DNA of 64,000 nucleotides, taken from Flavobacterium sp. HTF (GTDB lineage: Bacteria > Bacteroidota > Bacteroidia > Flavobacteriales > Flavobacteriaceae). The notes below the pieces were generated by a model. The model made no database searches, was not told the DNA's origin, and saw only the letters and a program-made list of their open reading frames with translations. The stretch is from assembly GCF_003105115.1 (NCBI RefSeq), contig NZ_QETH01000008.1, positions 49,773 to 113,772 of the forward strand, in the 5' to 3' direction. Below, in pieces: positions 1-8,718 of this stretch. A program made the translations under genes and the position numbers. Position 1 is the first letter of the stretch. Every line of letters starts with the position of its first letter.

Positions 1-198
1 TCGCTTGATGATCCTTTTTTGGGTGAAAGGTGCTATCCAAGGGCTATAGCCAAGGACAGCGCATATGTCTATCTGGAAACTCCAAAATATGGAGGGCACT
101 GTGCTTTTCCTCTGCGTGACTCAGAGTATTCCTATGCCGAAAAAAGAGCGTATGAATTTTTTGAATCCTGCAAATCAGAGCGTATGAAATCTGAATAA
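1..198 (+). CDS. C-terminal end of a YheT-like alpha/beta hydrolase (partial)
   Basis: The window opens inside a gene that is open in frame 1 and ends at TAA 196-198. The visible 65 residues include LDDPFLGERCYP near the start and the motif GGHCAF about residue 36. In YheT-type alpha/beta hydrolases a conserved ...DPFL... stretch and a terminal GGH.GF carrying the catalytic histidine occupy these places. The esterase assignment rests on these two motifs only; the nucleophile elbow lies upstream of the window. The downstream gene is on the opposite strand and converges with it, leaving only 5 bp between them. Confidence 0.65.
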   Translation, partial: SLDDPFLGERCYPRAIAKDSAYVYLETPKYGGHCAFPLRDSEYSYAEKRAYEFFESCKSERMKSE

Positions 199-203
199 TA
201 GCT

Positions 204-983
204 TTAATTAAAATTTTTCCTCAGATCGATTATCGTTTGATTTGGCGTGTCTAAATTAACAAAACCTCTGCGGGGCCTGTCTAAATCTAAGGTGAACAAA
301 ACAACCAAAGACACTAAAACACAAAATCCGATCTGGACCAGCCAGTCAATCTTGCCTTTTCTGCCTTCAGAATAACCTCCGTAAAATGCGATTATCATAG
401 CAAGAAAAAACAGCATTACTAAGATACTTTGGGGAACTTTTGCTTTTTCTCCTGAAAGACGGGTAGTAGTTATATCGATCATGTCGTTTAGCGCCGGAAT
501 CATTTGCTGGGTTGCGGCCAAATTTGCAGGATCTTTAGAAAGTGTGCTTGCCCTTTTCCATAATTTCGCCGAAATTATTTGTGACAGGCTGTCGGCTTTA
601 AAAATTCCTTTTACATCTGCACCCACTTCATAGTAGGAAATTCTTGTTTCTACATAATCTTTAAAATCATTGCGAAACAAAATTCTTGTTGAATCGGGAT
701 ATAAATCGCTTCTTAATATCGCAGTGCCAATGATATTGGCTTCTTCTACGACAACTTTTCTTCGCGAATCATAACGATCGCCACTCATGCCAAAAGTAAA
801 TGCGAGCAGAAAAAAAAGCAGGGCAATTAGTGCTGAGGTTTCCGGTAATTTCTCTTCAGTGCCTGTTTTTTTCCGAATATGATTTCCAGTCAGTTTTCCA
901 ATATAGCTGGAAATGAGCATCAATATAAAAAGAAGCAGAGCAATCATCCAGGCTTCAGTAGCATCTAGTAAATTTGTATTCAT
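204..983 (-). CDS. DUF4239 (bestrophin-like) membrane protein
   Basis: A 259-residue protein with two hydrophobic segments near the N-terminus (about residues 12-30 and 50-66), a long soluble middle, and two more near the C-terminus (about 187-203 and 215-235). The pattern, the length and the motif GMSGDRYDSRR directly after the second helix fit the DUF4239 family, called bestrophin-like because of its topology. No transport activity can be read from the sequence. It lies 69 bp downstream of the channel-like gene at 1053-1445 on the same strand, so the two may form an operon of small membrane proteins. Confidence 0.7.
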   Translation of the reverse strand: MNTNLLDATEAWMIALLLFILMLISSYIGKLTGNHIRKKTGTEEKLPETSALIALLFFLLAFTFGMSGDRYDSRRKVVVEEANIIGTAILRSDLYPDSTRILFRNDFKDYVETRISYYEVGADVKGIFKADSLSQIISAKLWKRASTLSKDPANLAATQQMIPALNDMIDITTTRLSGEKAKVPQSILVMLFFLAMIIAFYGGYSEGRKGKIDWLVQIGFCVLVSLVVLFTLDLDRPRRGFVNLDTPNQTIIDLRKNFN

Positions 984-1052
984 AGTCAGTTAATTAGAAT
1001 TTAGAACCACAGAAAATAGTAGGTTTGATAATTTGCAAAACAATAAAGCAGA

Positions 1053-1445
1053 TTATAATCCGGCCTCTTTTTTTGCTTTTTTCAAAGCTTTCCTTTCTGC
1101 TTGTTTTCTCTCAAATTCTTCATGTGCCGCTATGATTGTTCTTCCGGCTTCAATAACAAATATCAGGTATACACCAACACCTATAAAAATATAGATGATA
1201 TTGAATACAACTCCAATAGTCGAAAATGTAATTTCATGATCATAAGGGCTGTTCATGGAAAGTGTACCAACAGAATAAGCGAGTGCTTTAAGAAAAGGAA
1301 GGTGTTCGACCAGCCAAAAAAACATCGTACCCACCAAAACTAATACAAAAAGCAAAAAACCAAGCGTTCGAAATGTCTTGTCGTTTTTTAATCTTTTTAC
1401 AATATCAACAATAAATTTTCCGGTTAAAGCAAGTTCTATAAACAT
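1053..1445 (-). CDS. Two-helix potassium-channel-like membrane protein with a non-canonical pore
   Basis: 130 residues. A hydrophobic helix (about 27-47), a short re-entrant-looking segment (LPFLKALAYSVGTLSMNS, about 49-66) and a second helix (about 75-98) reproduce the layout of the Ion_trans_2 pore domain. The lead-in AL.YSVGTLS matches the family, but the expected T-V-G-Y-G filter is replaced by TLSMNSPYD. The C-terminal 30 residues are highly charged and rich in Lys and Ala, probably a cytoplasmic helix. It may be a relic channel, a non-selective pore or a subunit. The family call is by eye. Confidence 0.55.
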   Translation of the reverse strand: MFIELALTGKFIVDIVKRLKNDKTFRTLGFLLFVLVLVGTMFFWLVEHLPFLKALAYSVGTLSMNSPYDHEITFSTIGVVFNIIYIFIGVGVYLIFVIEAGRTIIAAHEEFERKQAERKALKKAKKEAGL

Positions 1446-1660
1446 GGTATTTCGGTTTTAAGTTGTTCAATATTAGTGATTTATTCTTATATAAAGAAAT
1501 ATTCACTACATTTATAATGAAATATTTTAACATAAAATCCTGTTAATCCTTTAAATTAAGCTCCTACAAGCCAAATACTCGCATTTCTTTAAGTATTGTT
1601 TTTTAAATATTTTTACTTCTACCTGATTTTCAACTGATTAAATTAATAATAATAAATTGT

Positions 1661-2992
1661 ATGTTAAACAAAAAAACACAATTTCATTATTTGGTATTGG
1701 TTTTTGCCTTTTTTAGTAACCTGTTGGGTTTTGCACAAAAAGATAGTCTCTTTCAGGCAAAAACCATAACGCTTGAAGAAGCACTTGCATTGGCAATTCA
1801 AAACAACAGGCAGCTTAAAATGGTTTTTATAGACGCTGCCATTGCAAATGAAAATCTGTCTCAGGCTAAAATCGCAAAAGTGCCACGCGTGGGAATAAAT
1901 GGCGGCTATACCTATATTGGAGATCCGAAATTATACGAAGGATTTTATGAGAGAAATGTCACCGTCGATTATTTCAATCATCAGGCATTTGCCAATATTG
2001 TATCGTCAGTGCCACTTTACAGCGGTGGTTTGATTAACGAAAAAATTGAACAACAAAAACTCCTCATCCAGATGCAGGAATCTGCAATAAAAATGACACA
2101 GGCCGACGTTAAAAATGCGGTTGCGACGTATTATTTTACCCTCGAAAAATTGTACAGAGAAATTGAAGTAACCAGGCAAAATATTCTAAATACAGATCTC
2201 AGGATAAAACAATTAAAATCCCGTGTTGATAACGGACAGAATTTAAAAAGCGATTTATTGAGAACAGAGCTGCAGCAATCCGGCTTTAAAGTTTCTGTTT
2301 TTCGTAATACGAATGATATTGAACTGGTAAGCAATTATTTGGATATTTTAACAGGACTTCCGACGCATACGATTTTAAAACCTGTAGTTTCAGAAAGCAG
2401 TATTCTGCCAGAAAATGTTGAATTGCAGAAAAGCCTTGCAGATGCATATCAAAACAGGCAGGAAATCAAACGGGCAGCAATTAATATTCAGTTGTCAGAG
2501 TCTTCTTTGAACATTACAAAAAGCGGGTTTCGGCCCAATATAAATGCCAGTCTGATTTTAAATACCGAATATCCTGCCCAATGGCCCAATTATGTAAACA
2601 TCATTAACTACTGGGCAGCAGGCATTTCTCTAAATTGGGATGTTTCCGGTTTTTATACAATTAAGCATCGCATTACGAGTGACAAACTGCAAATCGATAA
2701 AAGCAATGTGGCGTTCGATGCCGCAAAAGATCAGATTGAGCGCGAAGTAAAAAGTGCTTATATCAAATTTGAAGAAAGTAAAAGAAACATCGACACTTAT
2801 AAAAAAGATGTTGAATTATCATTAAGCAATTATAAAATTGTAAAAAGCAGATATGATAATGATTTTGCTTTGATAAGTGACCTGGTCGATGCTGAACTGC
2901 AATTGAACAACTCAAAAATTTCACTTGTAAATGCCAATTTAGATTTTATCATTCACTATTATTCCCTTCAATTTGCAATGGGTAAACTTTAA
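1661..2992 (+). CDS. TolC-family outer-membrane efflux protein
   Basis: 443 residues with a signal peptide (about 1-25, ending GFAQ). The mature part has two OEP-type halves of long amphipathic helices: ITLEEALALAIQNNRQLK opens the first, and a second region from about residue 250 (DAYQNRQEIKRAA) repeats the pattern. This is the trimeric outer-membrane channel of a tripartite exporter. The HlyD-type adaptor starts 12 bp downstream and the MFS pump follows it, so all three components are encoded together. The start at 1661 gives a complete signal peptide. The exported compound is not predictable. Confidence 0.9.
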   Translation: MLNKKTQFHYLVLVFAFFSNLLGFAQKDSLFQAKTITLEEALALAIQNNRQLKMVFIDAAIANENLSQAKIAKVPRVGINGGYTYIGDPKLYEGFYERNVTVDYFNHQAFANIVSSVPLYSGGLINEKIEQQKLLIQMQESAIKMTQADVKNAVATYYFTLEKLYREIEVTRQNILNTDLRIKQLKSRVDNGQNLKSDLLRTELQQSGFKVSVFRNTNDIELVSNYLDILTGLPTHTILKPVVSESSILPENVELQKSLADAYQNRQEIKRAAINIQLSESSLNITKSGFRPNINASLILNTEYPAQWPNYVNIINYWAAGISLNWDVSGFYTIKHRITSDKLQIDKSNVAFDAAKDQIEREVKSAYIKFEESKRNIDTYKKDVELSLSNYKIVKSRYDNDFALISDLVDAELQLNNSKISLVNANLDFIIHYYSLQFAMGKL

Positions 2993-3004
2993 AATAAGAA
3001 TAGT

Positions 3005-4066
3005 ATGAGCGAAGAAAACAAACCCGGTGAAGCAATTCAAAAAGACAAAAAAAGAAATACCATTTTAACCATTCTCTCCTTTGTTTTTCTGGCAGGAGGA
3101 GGTTTCTGGATTTTGAGTTTGTTTTTTGATTTCAGTAATTACGAAACCACAAATAATGCTCAGGTTGAAGCTTATATCAATAATGTTTCGGCACGGGCAT
3201 CCGGTCATATAAAAGAAATTCGTTTCGAAGCCAATCAGCTTGTTCATGCAGGTGATACGTTGGTAATTTTGGATGATTCAGAATATCAGATCAAAGAAAA
3301 ACAGGCAGAAGCTGATCTGGCTATTGCCGAAGGAAACCTGCATTCGCTCGAACAAACAATTGTTACATCGGCGTCTAACCAATCTGCGGCAAAAGAAAAA
3401 TTAGCAGGCGATTTGGCCAGTTTTGAAAAAGCACAAAAAGATTACCAAAGGTTCAAAAACATGTATGCAGATTCTGCTGTTACTCGTAACCAATATGATC
3501 AGGTAGTTTCAAAATTACGATCAGAAGAAGCTTATCTTAAAGCAGGTCAAAAAGGACTCGACGCCAATAGTTCTGTAACACGGCAAAGTGCGATTAACCT
3601 GGAGGCAGCAAGGGCGACTGTTGCACGGAAAAAAGCAGATCTTGAGGCAGCGAAACTGCAGTCATCATACACCAATATAATAGCTCCGGCAACGGGTATA
3701 GTTGGAGAACGGAATTTGTCAATTGGCGAATTAATAAATGCAAATCAGGTTGTGGCAACCCTGGTACTGAATCAGAAATTATGGGTTTCGGCTAATTTTA
3801 AAGAAACTCAGATTGAAAAAATTAAACAAGGACAGCAGGTTTCCATTACAATTGATGCTCTGAACGGCAAAAAGTTCAAAGGAAAAGTTTCAGGATTTTC
3901 GCCTGCAACGGGTGCCAAATTCTCGATGGTTCAGCCCGATAATTCAACAGGGAATTTTGTAAAGATAACGCAGCGTATTCCGGTAAAAATAGAATTTGAG
4001 GACGAAACCAAAGATTTACAGGAAGTAAAACCAGGAATGAATGTAACAGTTGAAGTAAAAAAATAA
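3005..4066 (+). CDS. HlyD/EmrA-type membrane fusion protein
   Basis: 353 residues. A short cytoplasmic tail with KDKKR precedes one transmembrane helix (about 22-42). Then come a barrel-sandwich half (TNNAQVEAYINNVSARASGHIKEI), a long coiled-coil hairpin rich in Ala, Lys and Glu (about 95-215), the returning lipoyl half (IIAPATGIVGERNLSIGELI) and a beta-barrel domain. This is the periplasmic adaptor that joins the inner-membrane MFS pump to the TolC channel. It lies 12 bp after the TolC gene and 3 bp before the pump gene, so translational coupling is likely. Confidence 0.92.
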   Translation: MSEENKPGEAIQKDKKRNTILTILSFVFLAGGGFWILSLFFDFSNYETTNNAQVEAYINNVSARASGHIKEIRFEANQLVHAGDTLVILDDSEYQIKEKQAEADLAIAEGNLHSLEQTIVTSASNQSAAKEKLAGDLASFEKAQKDYQRFKNMYADSAVTRNQYDQVVSKLRSEEAYLKAGQKGLDANSSVTRQSAINLEAARATVARKKADLEAAKLQSSYTNIIAPATGIVGERNLSIGELINANQVVATLVLNQKLWVSANFKETQIEKIKQGQQVSITIDALNGKKFKGKVSGFSPATGAKFSMVQPDNSTGNFVKITQRIPVKIEFEDETKDLQEVKPGMNVTVEVKK

Positions 4067-4069
4067 AAT

Positions 4070-5638
4070 ATGTTTGCAGGAAGAAAAGGAAGTATTTTTA
4101 CTCTGACAGGATTGTATATCCTCACCATTCCTTTTTTTAACGGACTGAATGTCACCACTTACGATAATTCCCAAATTCTGGGACATTTTGGAGCTTCGAC
4201 AACCGTTTTTACCTATTCTATTTATATTCCCATTTTTGTAATGCTGGCTTTTATGCCTTTAGGATTAAAATTAGGCAAACAGATCAAAGTAAAAACCATG
4301 ATATTGTCAGCAGCATTCCTGTCGATTTTATTTAACACGGCCTCATTATTTACTACCAGTATTGAATGGTTTACTTTTTGGCGATCGCTTTTGGGAATTG
4401 TATCTGTTATTGGGATTTTTGCTTCAATGGTTCCTGTGATATTAAAGTACAATCCTGCTTTTAATATGGCATTATTGTACGGAATTCTTCAGTTCATTCA
4501 AAAAGGGAGCCAGCATGTTTACCAATATTTAGGTGCTCATTTTACCAGTTTTCACAATTGGACTTTTGGTATTTATTTTCTCAATATCAATTTTCTGATC
4601 TGTATTATTCTGGCCTGGTATTTTTATAAAGCCGATGTTGCGCCCATGAAAACCAAATTTCAATTTGACTGGCGCGGATGGATTATCATGATTCTGTTTT
4701 TTACCGTGATTCTTTTTCTTAGTGCAGAAGGACAAAGCCGCAACTGGTTTAACGATCCTAAAATTAGTTTAGCCACGGCTTTATTAGTTATCATTCCTGG
4801 GATTTATTTCCTGCACGTTCGTTTTACCGAAGACCCCATAATTAATCCCGATGTTTATAAATATAAAAATGTAATTATTGGTACCTTTTTAATGTTATAT
4901 ATTGGTGTAATGAACGGCACAGGAAGCGTTATAACAGGATACATGACCAATATCTTAGGTTTTGATGCTGTATCCGGGGCCAAAACACATTTGGCTTTAT
5001 TAATTGGATTGTGTATTTCGATTCCGTTGTCTACATATCTTCTATTCAGAAGAACGTATTTGGCAACCATCTGGATTATGGGTTTTGCCTGTTACGGATT
5101 CTATCATATCATATTGTTTTTCAGGTTTTATCCGGGAATTGATTCTTCTGATTTTTTTATGCCGTTAATATTCAAAGGACTTGGAATGGGGTTTCTCTTT
5201 CCGATATCCCTGCTTTATATTTCAGAAGGTGTTCCGCCACGATTGAGTGCATCCAGAATGATGAGCGGTATTATTGCCCAGGCCATTTTTGCCGGTTTAT
5301 TGGGAAGTGCTGTTTTAGGAACTTTTGTTTCGGGTCTAAATGTACATCATAAAACAGGCCTGAGCCAGCAATTGACAGAAGTGAACACAATGGCAAAACA
5401 GCAATTGGCCAGCTCCAAAAGAAATTTTCTCTATATGGGCCTGTCTGAAGCCGAAGCACAAAAAATGGCAGAAAAAAACCTTTCAAACAAAACCTCGCAA
5501 GCTGCAATTTTATTGGCTTATAAGGATATCTATTTGGTAATGTCAGCGGTTTGTTTTTTACCAATTGTTATTATTCTTTTATTCAGACTCTGGCGAAGAC
5601 CAATTAAAAGGGTAGAGCTGGAACCAATTCCTATTTAA
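4070..5638 (+). CDS. MFS efflux pump, EmrB/DHA2-like
   Basis: 522 residues with about 14 hydrophobic segments, the size and topology of the 14-helix DHA2 drug:proton antiporters. It is third in the TolC-HlyD-MFS operon and would be the energised inner-membrane part. The usual signature around loop 2-3 is weak (LGLKLGKQIKVK instead of G.L.DR.GR.), which is common in Bacteroidota members. A cytoplasmic or periplasmic stretch rich in Lys, Ala and Gln (about 435-480) precedes the last helix. Substrate unknown. Confidence 0.85.
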   Translation: MFAGRKGSIFTLTGLYILTIPFFNGLNVTTYDNSQILGHFGASTTVFTYSIYIPIFVMLAFMPLGLKLGKQIKVKTMILSAAFLSILFNTASLFTTSIEWFTFWRSLLGIVSVIGIFASMVPVILKYNPAFNMALLYGILQFIQKGSQHVYQYLGAHFTSFHNWTFGIYFLNINFLICIILAWYFYKADVAPMKTKFQFDWRGWIIMILFFTVILFLSAEGQSRNWFNDPKISLATALLVIIPGIYFLHVRFTEDPIINPDVYKYKNVIIGTFLMLYIGVMNGTGSVITGYMTNILGFDAVSGAKTHLALLIGLCISIPLSTYLLFRRTYLATIWIMGFACYGFYHIILFFRFYPGIDSSDFFMPLIFKGLGMGFLFPISLLYISEGVPPRLSASRMMSGIIAQAIFAGLLGSAVLGTFVSGLNVHHKTGLSQQLTEVNTMAKQQLASSKRNFLYMGLSEAEAQKMAEKNLSNKTSQAAILLAYKDIYLVMSAVCFLPIVIILLFRLWRRPIKRVELEPIPI

Positions 5639-5646
5639 TGTCTAAT

Positions 5647-6261
5647 CTAAATTTTGATTTGCGAAAACACATAAAACATTTCAGTTCCTATCTGCAGGCT
5701 TCGTTCGAGGTATATTTCTTTTTGCTGTGGCGTGCCGTCGGAAATTTTTGGATCTTCAAAAGTTATTGGAATTCTTTTTTCTGCACCGGCTATAAACGGA
5801 CATCCGCTGTCAGCCTGTGAACAGGTCATTATTGCTGCAAATTCGCTTTCCGGGTTGAAGTTATCATTATAGGTTTTAGAAAAACCAATTACTGAAAGTT
5901 CATTCGGTGAAAATTTTATTGAATATACCGGATTTGTCCCCTTTGAAATAATTTTGACCTTAAACCCGGAATATTCTAAAATTTCGGCTGCCATTGGGAA
6001 TAAGGCCGTAACTTCTGTTCCTCCTGAATAGCATGAAACATTTTTCAGGCCATAATAAGCAGCGGCCGTCTGTGCCCAGACCTGTGACAAGTGGCTCCTT
6101 CTGGAATTGTGTGTACAGATTAAATTTAACCTGATATCCAGTTTGCTGTCTGCTTTGTATTGAATATAGTCGATTAATGGCTGAAGCAGACTCCTGCGGT
6201 CTTCAGAAATCTGCTTAAAATCAAATGAACTGATTGTGTTATCAATTTCAGGGTATAACAT
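5647..6261 (-). CDS. Arsenate-reductase-like low-molecular-weight phosphatase
   Basis: 204 residues. The active-site loop C49-T-H-N-S-R-R55-S is the CX5R(S) P-loop of low-molecular-weight tyrosine phosphatases and of the arsenate reductases derived from them. C116-type cysteines follow in the motif MTCSQADSGCPF, where ArsC enzymes keep their resolving cysteines, and the DP motif near the end (FEDPKISDG) supplies the general acid. The reaction expected is reduction of arsenate to arsenite. It is the last gene of a four-gene ars-like operon starting with ArsR at 7635. Its 3' end converges on the MFS gene with 8 bp between. Confidence 0.8.
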   Translation of the reverse strand: MLYPEIDNTISSFDFKQISEDRRSLLQPLIDYIQYKADSKLDIRLNLICTHNSRRSHLSQVWAQTAAAYYGLKNVSCYSGGTEVTALFPMAAEILEYSGFKVKIISKGTNPVYSIKFSPNELSVIGFSKTYNDNFNPESEFAAIMTCSQADSGCPFIAGAEKRIPITFEDPKISDGTPQQKEIYLERSLQIGTEMFYVFSQIKI

Positions 6262-6288
6262 AATTTTATTACTTGTAAGTTTTTAAAA

Positions 6289-6762
6289 TTAACAGCATCC
6301 TCCGCCTGGAGTACAGGAATTACTGGTATCGCTGTTTAATTGTGATAATTTTACTTTAGGCTTATCCGATGGAATTCCGCATTGCTCCTGAGCAAGACAG
6401 GCTGTCTGTTTATTTAGTAAAATGAAATTCTGTCCATTAAAGTCTAAATCATATTTACCAATAGTGGTATCCTGATATTCTACTTCAATTTCATGATCTT
6501 CAATTCCCAGTACTTTTTCTGAAAGTTCAATAATATGAATCAGTTTTTGAGGTTTAAGCCTGTGTTCGTAGTCATTGGCATTCCAAAGCTGAAAGTTTAC
6601 AACAGTTTCTTTTCTTACTGTTCCTCCGCAGTCAATAAAATTTTTTGTTATCAGGCCTACTTCGGTTACGTGAAAATATTCCGGTACAAAAGTTCCGTTA
6701 GGTAATTCAAAATTTACAGCTTCTACTGTTTTTAGTATTTCTTTGATTTCTGAAAGTTTCAT
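6289..6762 (-). CDS. DUF6428 family protein with a cysteine-rich tail
   Basis: 157 residues, no signal peptide or membrane segment. The body resembles the DUF6428 proteins that are routinely found in Bacteroidota ars operons; its biochemical role is not established. Notable are the cysteines ACLAQEQC in the middle and a C-terminal SCTPGGGCC, a flexible tail with a vicinal Cys pair that could bind trivalent arsenic or another soft metal (inference). It lies between the ArsN1-like acetyltransferase and the arsenate-reductase-like gene, all on the minus strand with short gaps. Confidence 0.7.
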   Translation of the reverse strand: MKLSEIKEILKTVEAVNFELPNGTFVPEYFHVTEVGLITKNFIDCGGTVRKETVVNFQLWNANDYEHRLKPQKLIHIIELSEKVLGIEDHEIEVEYQDTTIGKYDLDFNGQNFILLNKQTACLAQEQCGIPSDKPKVKLSQLNSDTSNSCTPGGGCC

Positions 6763-6806
6763 GTTTTTTTATTTTTAGTTAAACTGTTTTCATTCAATAA
6801 TTACGG

Positions 6807-7292
6807 TTAAAACAAAAGATTGCTTCTTCTTTCAAGAAGAGCGGTATCTCTCCAGACACCATTCTGTTTTCCGATTTTTTCTCTTATTCCAACGATTCTG
6901 AATCCTGCTTTTTCATGGATACGAAGGCTTGCCTTATTTTCCGGGAAAATTCCGGCCTGAAGTGTCCAGATGCCTTCTGCTTCACTTTGTTTTATAAGTT
7001 CGTTTAAAAGAGTAAGTCCGATTCCGTTTCCGGAATATTCAGGATCGACATATACACTCACTTCTGCAACTCCCGCATAAACGCAGCGGGAAGAGACAGG
7101 CGTAAGTGCTGCCCAGCCAGTTAGTGTTTTATTAATTTCAGCAACAATTCTGCAGTCTGTAAGATGTGACTTGTCCCAATCTTCCCACGATGGAGCACCG
7201 GTTTGAAAAGTAGCATTGCCGGTTTCTATTCCTTTTTCGTAGATTGATTTTACCTGTTGCCAGTCTGTTGTTAAAAGTTTTCTGATTTCCAT
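6807..7292 (-). CDS. GNAT N-acetyltransferase, ArsN1/phosphinothricin-acetyltransferase-like
   Basis: I place the start at ATG 7292, giving 161 residues beginning MEIRKLL; a longer reading frame to 7352 would overlap ArsR. GNAT motif A is clear (VEVSVYVDP-type strand, then GNGIGLTLLNEL, the acetyl-CoA loop), as is motif B (AGIFPENKASLRIHEKAGFRIVG). The ETGNATF opening strand and the W.LQA pattern match phosphinothricin acetyltransferases and their relative ArsN1, which acetylates arsinothricin. The ars operon context favours ArsN1, but substrate specificity cannot be proved here. Confidence 0.78.
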   Translation of the reverse strand: MEIRKLLTTDWQQVKSIYEKGIETGNATFQTGAPSWEDWDKSHLTDCRIVAEINKTLTGWAALTPVSSRCVYAGVAEVSVYVDPEYSGNGIGLTLLNELIKQSEAEGIWTLQAGIFPENKASLRIHEKAGFRIVGIREKIGKQNGVWRDTALLERRSNLLF

Positions 7293-7302
7293 AGAGATTA
7301 GA

Positions 7303-7635
7303 TTAACAGCATTCGTTTCTCTTTTTAGCAAGATGATTTGTGATATGCTCAAAGAAACCTTTTATCTTTTCCAGTCCGGGTTCGTTGATGCAGTAGCAGA
7401 TAGCATTTCCTTCGATGCTTCCTTTTATTAAGCCGGCATTTTTTAATTCTTTAAGATGTTGTGAAACAGTTGGCTGTGAAAGAGGAAGTTCGTTTACAAT
7501 ATCCCCGCAGATACAGGCATCTACTTTTAATAAATATTCTATAATAGCAATACGCGCAGGATGTCCTAACGCCTTGGCTAAAACAGCCAGCTCATTCTGG
7601 TTGTCTGTAAAGTGATCTGTTTTTGTTGCTCCCAT
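7303..7635 (-). CDS. ArsR-family metalloregulator
   Basis: With the ATG at 7635 the protein is 110 residues; a TTG at 7656 is the only longer option. The winged helix-turn-helix is unmistakable (LGHPARIAIIEYLL, then LSQPTVSQHLKELKNAGLI). Cysteines C41 and C43 (ACICGD) sit just before the recognition helix, where classical arsenite sensors place their ligands. C80/C82 and a terminal C109-C110 pair give further thiols. It should repress its own operon until As(III) or a similar metal binds. A 12-bp palindrome lies 13 bp upstream of the ATG. Confidence 0.88.
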   Translation of the reverse strand: MGATKTDHFTDNQNELAVLAKALGHPARIAIIEYLLKVDACICGDIVNELPLSQPTVSQHLKELKNAGLIKGSIEGNAICYCINEPGLEKIKGFFEHITNHLAKKRNECC

Positions 7636-7647
7636 CGTTTTATAATT

Positions 7648-7659
7648 ATATTGCAATAT
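7648..7659. promoter_or_regulatory. Candidate ArsR operator palindrome
   Basis: ATATTGCAATAT is a perfect 12-bp palindrome centred 18 bp upstream of the arsR ATG (7635), inside what must be the promoter or leader of the ars-like operon. ArsR proteins bind AT-rich dyads overlapping the promoter, so autoregulation here is a reasonable inference. No second copy was seen next to it. Confidence 0.5.
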
Positions 7660-7752
7660 TACGATATAGTTTTGTTTAAAAAAAATATAAAGGCAACAAA
7701 TTGAAAATCAAAAGAAAAAAATGTGATAAGATTGAAAAGTATCATTAACAAA

Positions 7753-7795
7753 AAAACCTGAAAATCTTAAGATTCTCAGGTTTTAATTTTTTTAA
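7753..7795 (-). terminator. Intrinsic terminator of the PL14-like gene
   Basis: AAAACCTGA...TCAGGTTTT with an inner AATCTTAAGATT forms a strong hairpin. T-runs lie on both sides, so it can act on the minus strand for the gene ending at 7808 and possibly on the plus strand. It belongs to a hairpin type repeated in this window. Confidence 0.75.
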
Positions 7796-7807
7796 AGTAT
7801 ATAGGAA

Positions 7808-8575
7808 CTATAGAGCGTCCCAGGATGCACTAGGATAATAAATAGAACTTGTTACCGGAGCTTTCCAGTATTCCTGACTACCGCCACGGAAGGTGTGGAG
7901 GCTAACGGCATTAACATTTCGCTTAGAATCATTAGTCACCCAACGAATTGTCTGATTCAGTATCTCCGTACCGTTTACATAATACTTAACGTATCCGTTA
8001 GTATTGGATCCCGTATTTAACTTAACAGATATCTGGCAGTTATATGTAACTCCTTCCTGAATGTAATACTTTTTTCCAAAATCATTACCATATTGTCCCG
8101 GCTGATCTTTATAATAAACGTAAGGTTGCAGATAAGCTCCGCTTCCTTTGGCACTGTTTGATCCATTTGGACAATACCACATAAATCTGGCGCTACCGCC
8201 ATTCCCGTCCCATCCCGGATCGCCACCGGTATTCTGATCGCCAATTAGTATACCATATCCGCATTTACCGCCTCTGCTCCAGTAAAATCCGGAATTGAAT
8301 TTCATCTGGAACCATACGGTATAAACACCCGTTGACCAAACGCCATATGACGTACATAAACCGCCCGGACACGATAGTGTGTTTGTCTTTAATGTAATTG
8401 TTCTGGCTCCGGCACTACCTAATGCGGCAACGGCTAAGGAAGCATTTTTGTTAGCGATTTGTGGTGCTTCTTTGTTAGTGCTTTGTGGCACACTTACTTC
8501 TTGTTCCTTGTCACAGGAACTAAACACCAATGCTGTAATAAGTAGCAAACTGGTTAATTTTAAGATTTTTTTCAT
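7808..8575 (-). CDS. Secreted lipoprotein with a polysaccharide-lyase-14-like domain
   Basis: 255 residues. The start MKKILKL and the lipobox LVFSSC (C21) show a lipoprotein. After a low-complexity linker, residues about 58-255 carry the beta-jelly-roll features of PL14-type alginate/glucuronan lyases: KFNSGFYWSRGGKCGYG, a Gly/Asn-rich G-G-S-A-R-F-M-W-Y strand, a long insert, then VKLNTGSNTNGYVKYYVNG and HTFRGGSQEYW. Some eukaryotic and bacterial proteins with this fold have no proven lyase activity, so binding is an alternative. It stands alone with its own terminator and a 480-bp upstream region. Confidence 0.65.
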   Translation of the reverse strand: MKKILKLTSLLLITALVFSSCDKEQEVSVPQSTNKEAPQIANKNASLAVAALGSAGARTITLKTNTLSCPGGLCTSYGVWSTGVYTVWFQMKFNSGFYWSRGGKCGYGILIGDQNTGGDPGWDGNGGSARFMWYCPNGSNSAKGSGAYLQPYVYYKDQPGQYGNDFGKKYYIQEGVTYNCQISVKLNTGSNTNGYVKYYVNGTEILNQTIRWVTNDSKRNVNAVSLHTFRGGSQEYWKAPVTSSIYYPSASWDAL

Positions 8576-8687
8576 TTTTAAAAATTTAAGGTTAGTAAAT
8601 AATTAATGGTTAGTAAAAAATAGATAGTGATTAGCATTTGACGCTGATAATGAGGTTTTTTAAGGTTCTCAAAACCGGAATCAATAG

Positions 8688-8718
8688 ATACGTAAAATGG
8701 ATTTTTTTATTTACGTAT
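8688..8718. promoter_or_regulatory. Inverted repeat upstream of the PL14-like gene
   Basis: ATACGTAAA and TTTACGTAT are perfect 9-bp inverted copies separated by 13 bp, about 112 bp upstream of the ATG at 8575. The arrangement suits a dimeric regulator. The rest of the 8576-9062 gap shows no gene; it is an AT-rich divergent promoter region. Confidence 0.4.
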
